In this document: positions 43,283-47,771 of the stretch, one piece after another
Numbering within the stretch: position 1 is the stretch's first letter
Layout: each line of letters starts with the position of its first letter
NCBI GenBank assembly: GCA_002842495.1
Contig: PHDB01000025.1
Coordinates: 1 to 47,771, forward strand
Source of the DNA: Bacteroidetes bacterium HGW-Bacteroidetes-6
GTDB lineage: Bacteria > Bacteroidota > Bacteroidia > Bacteroidales > DTU049
Length of the DNA stretch: 47,771 bases
Direction of reading: 5' to 3'
Made by a program: the position numbers and the translations under genes
The notes under the pieces: model-generated
What the model saw: only the letters and a program-made list of their open reading frames with translations
Databases searched by the model: none
What the model was told of the DNA's origin: nothing

Positions 43283-43792
43283 TCAAGGCAAATCTAAAAC
43301 AAATGCACCTGTTTCCACAATATTGCTTTTATGTAAAGCCCTGTCAACAATATAGGCATCCATTCGTATGGTGTCACTCGTAAGCACCAACGACAAAATG
43401 CTCAAATCAATTTCGATTTGAATATCGCCTTTCAAATCTTTATCGATACCGGTTGGATTAATATCGGGAATACGACTATTGTAAGGCTCAGTAATGGGTT
43501 GAAAAACCCCTCCCGACATTTGATAAAATGTGATAAAAAAATTGTAATAATACTCACTTCCGGGATTATAAGGTGGAAATGTATCGCTTTGCGTCAGTCC
43601 TATATCACCATCTCCGTCAGTAAATGAAATAGTAAAAAAGCCAGTAACATCATTCCCGGCAACATTTTTTTCAGTCGAAAAGCTCTTGAATTCAATTATT
43701 GGCTCAATCGGGTATTCGCGCTGTTCAATACAACCCGAAACAATCACCAGCGCTACTACAGCAAGAAGGAAAAACTGTATCTTTGATTTCAC
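43283..43792 (-). CDS. Hypothetical lipoprotein (169 aa)
   Basis: A lipoprotein of unknown function: MKSKIQFFLLAVVALVIVSGC is a type II signal peptide with Cys at 21. The mature part has an immunoglobulin-like beta pattern with a calcium-type acidic stretch SFTDGDGDIGL (about 56-66) and IDKDLKGDIQIEIDL. This matches a recurrent Bacteroidota surface lipoprotein type often found near gliding or secretion genes. The start codon is GTG; no ATG fits the signal peptide. It is divergent from the LuxE-like gene. Confidence 0.72.
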   Translation of the reverse strand: MKSKIQFFLLAVVALVIVSGCIEQREYPIEPIIEFKSFSTEKNVAGNDVTGFFTISFTDGDGDIGLTQSDTFPPYNPGSEYYYNFFITFYQMSGGVFQPITEPYNSRIPDINPTGIDKDLKGDIQIEIDLSILSLVLTSDTIRMDAYIVDRALHKSNIVETGAFVLDLP

Positions 43793-43828
43793 TTTCTGAA
43801 AATTTGCACTAAAGTACGAAATATAACG

Positions 43829-44821
43829 ATGACAACGCCTGAAAAAGTATGGAACCGGATTTTTTCATTAGGTTCGAAAAACGAATTTAACGAGATTGCC
43901 ATAGAGTTGTATGGCTGGCATTACGAAAATAATTTGGTTTTTAGAAAATTCAGCGATTTTACAGGCCGGAATCCCAAAAACACGCTGGTCGCAAGTGAAA
44001 TTCCTTGCCTTCCGGTGAATTTATTTCGCTATCACCGCATTTTACCTGTCGGTTTCAAAGCAATTCGTCATTTCGAAACAAGCGGAACAACTAGTGGCGA
44101 AACAGGCAAACATTATATTGCGGATGAGGATCTGTACCTAAAGTCGGCAATGCAGACTTTCAACCTTTTTTACGGGAACATTGACGAATACGTCATTCTG
44201 GCACTGCTCCCTGGATATCTTGAGCGGCAAAATTCATCGCTGATTTTCATGGTGAACCAATGGATCGAAAGCAGCAAACATTCCGATTCGGGGTTTTACC
44301 TCAGTGAACATGAAAAGTTATTTCGCACATTGAAAAAATTACAAAAAGCAAAACAAAAAACCATTCTACTGGGCGTAACGCATGCCTTGGTTGATTTTGC
44401 CGAACATTACAAAATTGACTTTCCCGAACTCATTGTTATGGAAACCGGAGGCATGAAAGGTCGGCGCGAGGAACTTTCGAGAGAGGAATTGCACCGTTTA
44501 CTGAAACCGGCTTTTGGGGTGAAGAGCATTCACAGCGAATACGGGATGACCGAATTGTTGAGTCAGGCCTATTCAAAGGGTGATGGTGTTTTTCGATGCC
44601 CTCCCTGGATGCGTGTTTTTTTGCGCGACAATAACGACCCCTTAAGTGCACCCGAAAACAAAAAAAACGGAGCCATCAATATTATTGATTTGGCAAACAT
44701 GTATTCTTGCCCGTTTATTGCCACCGACGACACCGGAATTCTATATGACGATGGTTCATTTGAAATTAACGGACGTCTCGATTTTAGTATTATAAGAGGT
44801 TGCAGTACCATGATAAAATAA
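43829..44821 (+). CDS. LuxE/PaaK-like acyl-protein synthetase
   Basis: A 330-residue member of the acyl-adenylate-forming enzymes, closest to LuxE (acyl-protein synthetase). The phosphate-binding A3 motif is FETSGTTSGETGKHY (about 73-87); the A5-like motif is HSEYGMTELLSQAY (about 231-244), followed by FIATDDTGILYDDGSFEINGRLDF. It has no luxCD partners here and lacks the full C-terminal domain of CoA ligases. It would activate a carboxylate and pass it to a protein or thiol; the substrate is unknown. Possibly co-transcribed with nothing; hutU follows 49 nt later with its own -7 box. Confidence 0.8.
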   Translation: MTTPEKVWNRIFSLGSKNEFNEIAIELYGWHYENNLVFRKFSDFTGRNPKNTLVASEIPCLPVNLFRYHRILPVGFKAIRHFETSGTTSGETGKHYIADEDLYLKSAMQTFNLFYGNIDEYVILALLPGYLERQNSSLIFMVNQWIESSKHSDSGFYLSEHEKLFRTLKKLQKAKQKTILLGVTHALVDFAEHYKIDFPELIVMETGGMKGRREELSREELHRLLKPAFGVKSIHSEYGMTELLSQAYSKGDGVFRCPPWMRVFLRDNNDPLSAPENKKNGAINIIDLANMYSCPFIATDDTGILYDDGSFEINGRLDFSIIRGCSTMIK

Positions 44822-44845
44822 AGCACCTAAATCGTTCTATTTTTC

Positions 44846-44853
44846 TAATTTTG
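44846..44853 (+). promoter_or_regulatory. -7 element of hutU
   Basis: TAATTTTG matches TAnnTTTG with a predicted leader of about 13 nt. No clear -33 element. Confidence 0.5.
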
Positions 44854-44870
44854 CAGTCAAATTCAAAAAA

Positions 44871-46874
44871 ATGACCCGAGAAGATTTTCAAAAAGCCATT
44901 TTGAGCGGAATTTCCAACCAATTGCCCGCCCCCAAACCCTTCAATACAGAAGTAAATCATGCTCCCAAAAGAAAAGACATTCTTACTGCTGCTGAAAAAA
45001 AGCTGGCTCTGCAAAATGCATTGCGCTATTTTCCAGCTGAATGGCATGAAGTATTAGCTCCCGAATTTGCTGACGAATTGCGTCGCTACGGACGCATATA
45101 TATGTATCGGTTCAAACCCGATTACGAGATGTTTGCCCGCCCCATTGGCGAATATCCTGCAAAATGCGAACAAGCAGCATCTATTATGCTGATGATTCAA
45201 AACAATCTCGATCCGCGTGTTGCACAACACCCCGACGAACTGATAACATACGGCGGAAACGGAGCAGTTTTTCAAAACTGGGCTCAGTATCTGCTCACCA
45301 TGCAATATCTGGCTACCATGGCCGATGATCAAACTTTGACCATGTACAGCGGACATCCGATGGGATTGTATCCAAGCCACAAAGACGCACCACGCGTTGT
45401 AGTCACCAATGGAATGGTAATTCCAAATTATTCGGGTCGCGACGACTACGAACGCATGAATGCAATCGGTGTTTCGCAATACGGACAAATGACTGCTGGC
45501 TCGTACATGTACATTGGACCCCAAGGAATTGTTCACGGAACAACCATCACCGTTTTGAATGCCGGACGAATGAAAGCCGGAAAAGGCGAAGGATTGGGCG
45601 GAATGATTTTCCTCAGTTCCGGACTTGGAGGCATGTCGGGCGCCCAGCCCAAAGCAGCCAAAATTGCGGGTGTTGTTGGCATTGTAGCCGAAGTGAATCC
45701 GCACGCCGCACAAAAACGCCACAGCCAAGGCTGGGTCGATGAAATATTCTCTGATCTCAACGCTCTCACCAAGCGCGCAACCGAAGCCGCAAGCAAACAA
45801 GAAGCTCTTTCGATTGCTTACCAGGGCAATATTGTCGATTTGTGGGAACATCTATACAAAGAGAATGTTTATGTTCATATTGGCTCGGATCAAACTTCGC
45901 TACACAACCCATTTGCAGGCGGTTATTATCCCGCCGGGCTCAGCTACGAGGAATCGAATACTATGATGGCCGAACAACCCGAATTGTTCAAAGAAAAAGT
46001 ATATGAATCGCTTCGCAGGCAGACCGAAATCATCAATAAACACGTTGAGCGCGGAACTTACTTTTTCGATTACGGAAACGCTTTCTTACTCGAAGCATCG
46101 CGTGCTGGTGCCGATATTATGAAAGCCGATGGAACTTTCCGTTACCCAAGTTATGTTCAAGATATCATGGGCCCCATGTGCTTCGATTTTGGTTTTGGTC
46201 CTTTCCGTTGGGTCTGCACATCGGGCAAACCCGAAGATCTCGAAATTTCGGACAATATTGCTACCGAAGTATTAGACAAAATTGCACTTTCGGCTCCCGA
46301 CGAAATCGGACAGCAGATGAAAGACAATATTCACTGGATTCGCGAAGCTCAAAAAAACAAATTGGTTGTTGGCTCGCAAGCCCGAATTTTGTACGCCGAT
46401 GCCGAAGGACGCATTAAAATTGCCGAAGCCTTCAACAAAGCCATTCGCGATGGAAAAATATCGGCTCCGATTGTATTGGGTCGCGACCACCACGACGTAT
46501 CGGGAACGGACAGTCCTTTCCGCGAGACATCCAACATTTACGATGGTTCAAGCTTTACAGCCGATATGGCAGTTCAAAATTTTGTTGGTGACGGATTCCG
46601 AGGCGCTACGTGGATTTCGTTGCACAATGGTGGCGGCGTTGGCTGGGGCGAAGTGATCAACGGCGGCTTTGGAATGTTGCTCGACGGCTCTGACGATTCG
46701 GATCGTCGCCTCAAATCAATGCTTCATTGGGATGTTAACAATGGCATCTCGCGTCGCAACTGGGCACGCAATCCCAATGCAATTTTCGCGATCAAACGTG
46801 CCATGGAGGCCGAACCACGACTGAAAGTGACTATCCCCAATCTGGTCGACGAGAAATTACTCGACAATTTATAA
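44871..46874 (+). CDS. hutU: Urocanate hydratase
   Basis: A 667-residue cytosolic enzyme that converts urocanate to imidazolone propionate using NAD as a catalytic group, step two of histidine breakdown. Seen: YGGNGAVFQNWAQYLLTMQYL, YSGHPMGLYPS, the NAD loop LSSGLGGMSGAQPKAA (about 244-259), and the conserved Cys of GPFRWVCTSGKPEDLE (about 450). It also has SLHNGGGVGWGEVINGGFG. It is about 110 residues longer than the proteobacterial enzyme, as is usual for Bacteroidota members. The other hut genes are not in view; rarA follows 3 nt after the stop. Confidence 0.95.
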   Translation: MTREDFQKAILSGISNQLPAPKPFNTEVNHAPKRKDILTAAEKKLALQNALRYFPAEWHEVLAPEFADELRRYGRIYMYRFKPDYEMFARPIGEYPAKCEQAASIMLMIQNNLDPRVAQHPDELITYGGNGAVFQNWAQYLLTMQYLATMADDQTLTMYSGHPMGLYPSHKDAPRVVVTNGMVIPNYSGRDDYERMNAIGVSQYGQMTAGSYMYIGPQGIVHGTTITVLNAGRMKAGKGEGLGGMIFLSSGLGGMSGAQPKAAKIAGVVGIVAEVNPHAAQKRHSQGWVDEIFSDLNALTKRATEAASKQEALSIAYQGNIVDLWEHLYKENVYVHIGSDQTSLHNPFAGGYYPAGLSYEESNTMMAEQPELFKEKVYESLRRQTEIINKHVERGTYFFDYGNAFLLEASRAGADIMKADGTFRYPSYVQDIMGPMCFDFGFGPFRWVCTSGKPEDLEISDNIATEVLDKIALSAPDEIGQQMKDNIHWIREAQKNKLVVGSQARILYADAEGRIKIAEAFNKAIRDGKISAPIVLGRDHHDVSGTDSPFRETSNIYDGSSFTADMAVQNFVGDGFRGATWISLHNGGGVGWGEVINGGFGMLLDGSDDSDRRLKSMLHWDVNNGISRRNWARNPNAIFAIKRAMEAEPRLKVTIPNLVDEKLLDNL

Positions 46875-46877
46875 AAT

Positions 46878-47771
46878 ATGGATTCGCGCCCATTAGCTGA
46901 AATACTGCGACCTCTTAATGCCGTCGACTACGTTGGGCAAGAAAAGTTGATGGGCAACGATGGCATTTTGCGCAAAATGCTGCAAAACAAAGCCATCACT
47001 TCGATGATTTTCTGGGGACCGCCTGGTGTTGGAAAAACCACACTGGCTTTACTCATGGCCAATGAACTTGGAAGAAAATACTATCAATTGAGTGCCATCA
47101 GCAGTGGAGTGAAAGAGGTTCGCGAAGTAATTCACGCAGCTGCAGCCGAAAACAGTCCCATTCTTTTCATTGACGAAATTCATCGTTTCAGTAAATCGCA
47201 GCAGGACAGTCTGCTGGCTGCAGTAGAACATGGGACAGTAACGCTTATTGGAGCCACCACCGAAAATCCGTCATTCGAGGTCATCAGTCCCCTACTCTCG
47301 CGCTGCCAGGTATATGTGCTCGAGTCGCTCGGGTTGGAACATCTGAATTTGCTTTTGGAAAGAGCTATTCAGCATTACCAAAGTGAAAGCATTGCTATCG
47401 ACATTCAGGAAACCGATACGCTTTATCGTTTTTCGGGTGGCGACGCCCGCAAGCTTTACAACGCGCTGCAGTTGGTTGTAGAAAACAGCATCAAAGACGG
47501 AAAAGTTGTTATTACCGATGCCAAAGTTGCCGAAGTGATTCAGCAAAATATGGCGCGTTTCGACAAAAGCGGCGAGATGCACTATGATATCATTTCTGCG
47601 TTTATCAAATCGGTACGAGGCAGCGATCCAAATGCAGCTTTGTATTGGATGGCTCGCTTGATTGAAGGCGGCGAAGACCCAAAGTTTATAGCCCGACGAA
47701 TGCTCATTTTGGCAGCCGAAGACATTGGTTTAGCCAACCCGAATGCGCTTCTGATGGCCAATGCCTGCTTC
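46878..47771 (+). CDS. rarA: Replication-associated recombination protein A (RarA/MgsA), 5' part
   Basis: The first 298 residues of an AAA+ ATPase related to clamp loaders that acts at stalled replication forks. N-terminus MDSRPLAEILRPLNAVDYVGQEKL; Walker A WGPPGVGKTT (about 47-56); Walker B ILFIDEIHRFSKSQQD (about 95-110); sensor 1 LIGATTENPSF; sensor 2 SGGDARKLYNAL; and then the tetramerisation region YDIISAFIKSVRGSDPNAAL. The gene continues beyond the window. The frame is intact and starts 3 nt after hutU, suggesting read-through from that gene. Confidence 0.95.
   Translation, partial: MDSRPLAEILRPLNAVDYVGQEKLMGNDGILRKMLQNKAITSMIFWGPPGVGKTTLALLMANELGRKYYQLSAISSGVKEVREVIHAAAAENSPILFIDEIHRFSKSQQDSLLAAVEHGTVTLIGATTENPSFEVISPLLSRCQVYVLESLGLEHLNLLLERAIQHYQSESIAIDIQETDTLYRFSGGDARKLYNALQLVVENSIKDGKVVITDAKVAEVIQQNMARFDKSGEMHYDIISAFIKSVRGSDPNAALYWMARLIEGGEDPKFIARRMLILAAEDIGLANPNALLMANACF

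Noticed and set aside
45054-45851. A 265-codon minus-strand frame
   Set aside because: It is antisense to hutU, which is clearly coding there; codon structure of hutU explains the open frame.

Overview
The window comes from a bacterium of the phylum Bacteroidota, most likely an anaerobic or microaerophilic member of the Bacteroidales/Marinilabiliales side. The grounds are: promoters of the Bacteroidota type (TTTG, about 20 nt, TAnnTTTG) in front of many genes and few strong Shine-Dalgarno sites; a complete Rnf complex; a full MoxR/BatABCDE operon; a long-form NusB; DUF2279, DUF4159 and DUF6340-type proteins; and the UbiA/Maf/HAD/DUF2520 cluster usual in this phylum. Apart from short gene-poor stretches it is dense chromosomal DNA. 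I see no insertion sequence, prophage, CRISPR array, tRNA or rRNA.

Layout. 1-666: 5' part of htpG (minus). 1.2-7.0 kb: secreted C1 peptidase, saccharopine dehydrogenase family enzyme, a small membrane protein, the RNase P RNA gene, a secreted protein and a long NfeD membrane protease. 7.0-7.85 kb: gene-free stretch with a possible small RNA ending in a strong terminator. 7.85-8.7 kb: cyanophycinase. 8.7-17.0 kb (minus): moxR, DUF58, an anchored companion protein, batA, batB, batC, batD, batE, a tightly overlapping operon that probably builds an envelope stress or aerotolerance complex. 17.2-25.6 kb: lipoprotein, smpB, rhomboid protease, C-terminal processing protease, dihydroorotate dehydrogenase-like protein, parE, a beta-barrel protein and nusB. 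25.9-30.9 kb: rnfBCDGEA, encoding the membrane complex that couples ferredoxin/NAD oxidoreduction to ion transport, closed by a clear terminator.

31.0-35.5 kb: a run of poorly characterised envelope proteins (DUF6340-type lipoprotein, small anchored protein, an alpha/beta hydrolase lacking its nucleophile serine, a DUF2279 protein and two tandem TonB-C-terminal-domain proteins). 35.6-43.0 kb: DUF4159 protein and rsmE; a BASS-type transporter; maf, ubiA-type prenyltransferase, HAD phosphatase and DUF2520 dehydrogenase; an EF-G gene away from any ribosomal operon. 43.3-47.8 kb: lipoprotein, LuxE-like acyl-protein synthetase, urocanate hydratase and the 5' part of rarA.

Most of the window is ordinary, well-conserved sequence. 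The places most worth a second look are the AT-rich, 5'-truncated open frame between nusB and rnfB, bounded by a 13-bp near-perfect direct repeat; the candidate small RNA at about 7.29-7.40 kb; the nucleophile-less hydrolase; two promoters placed so close to start codons that the mRNAs should be nearly leaderless; and the tandem TonB-like proteins without an inner-membrane anchor. I found no convincing wholly new multi-gene system.
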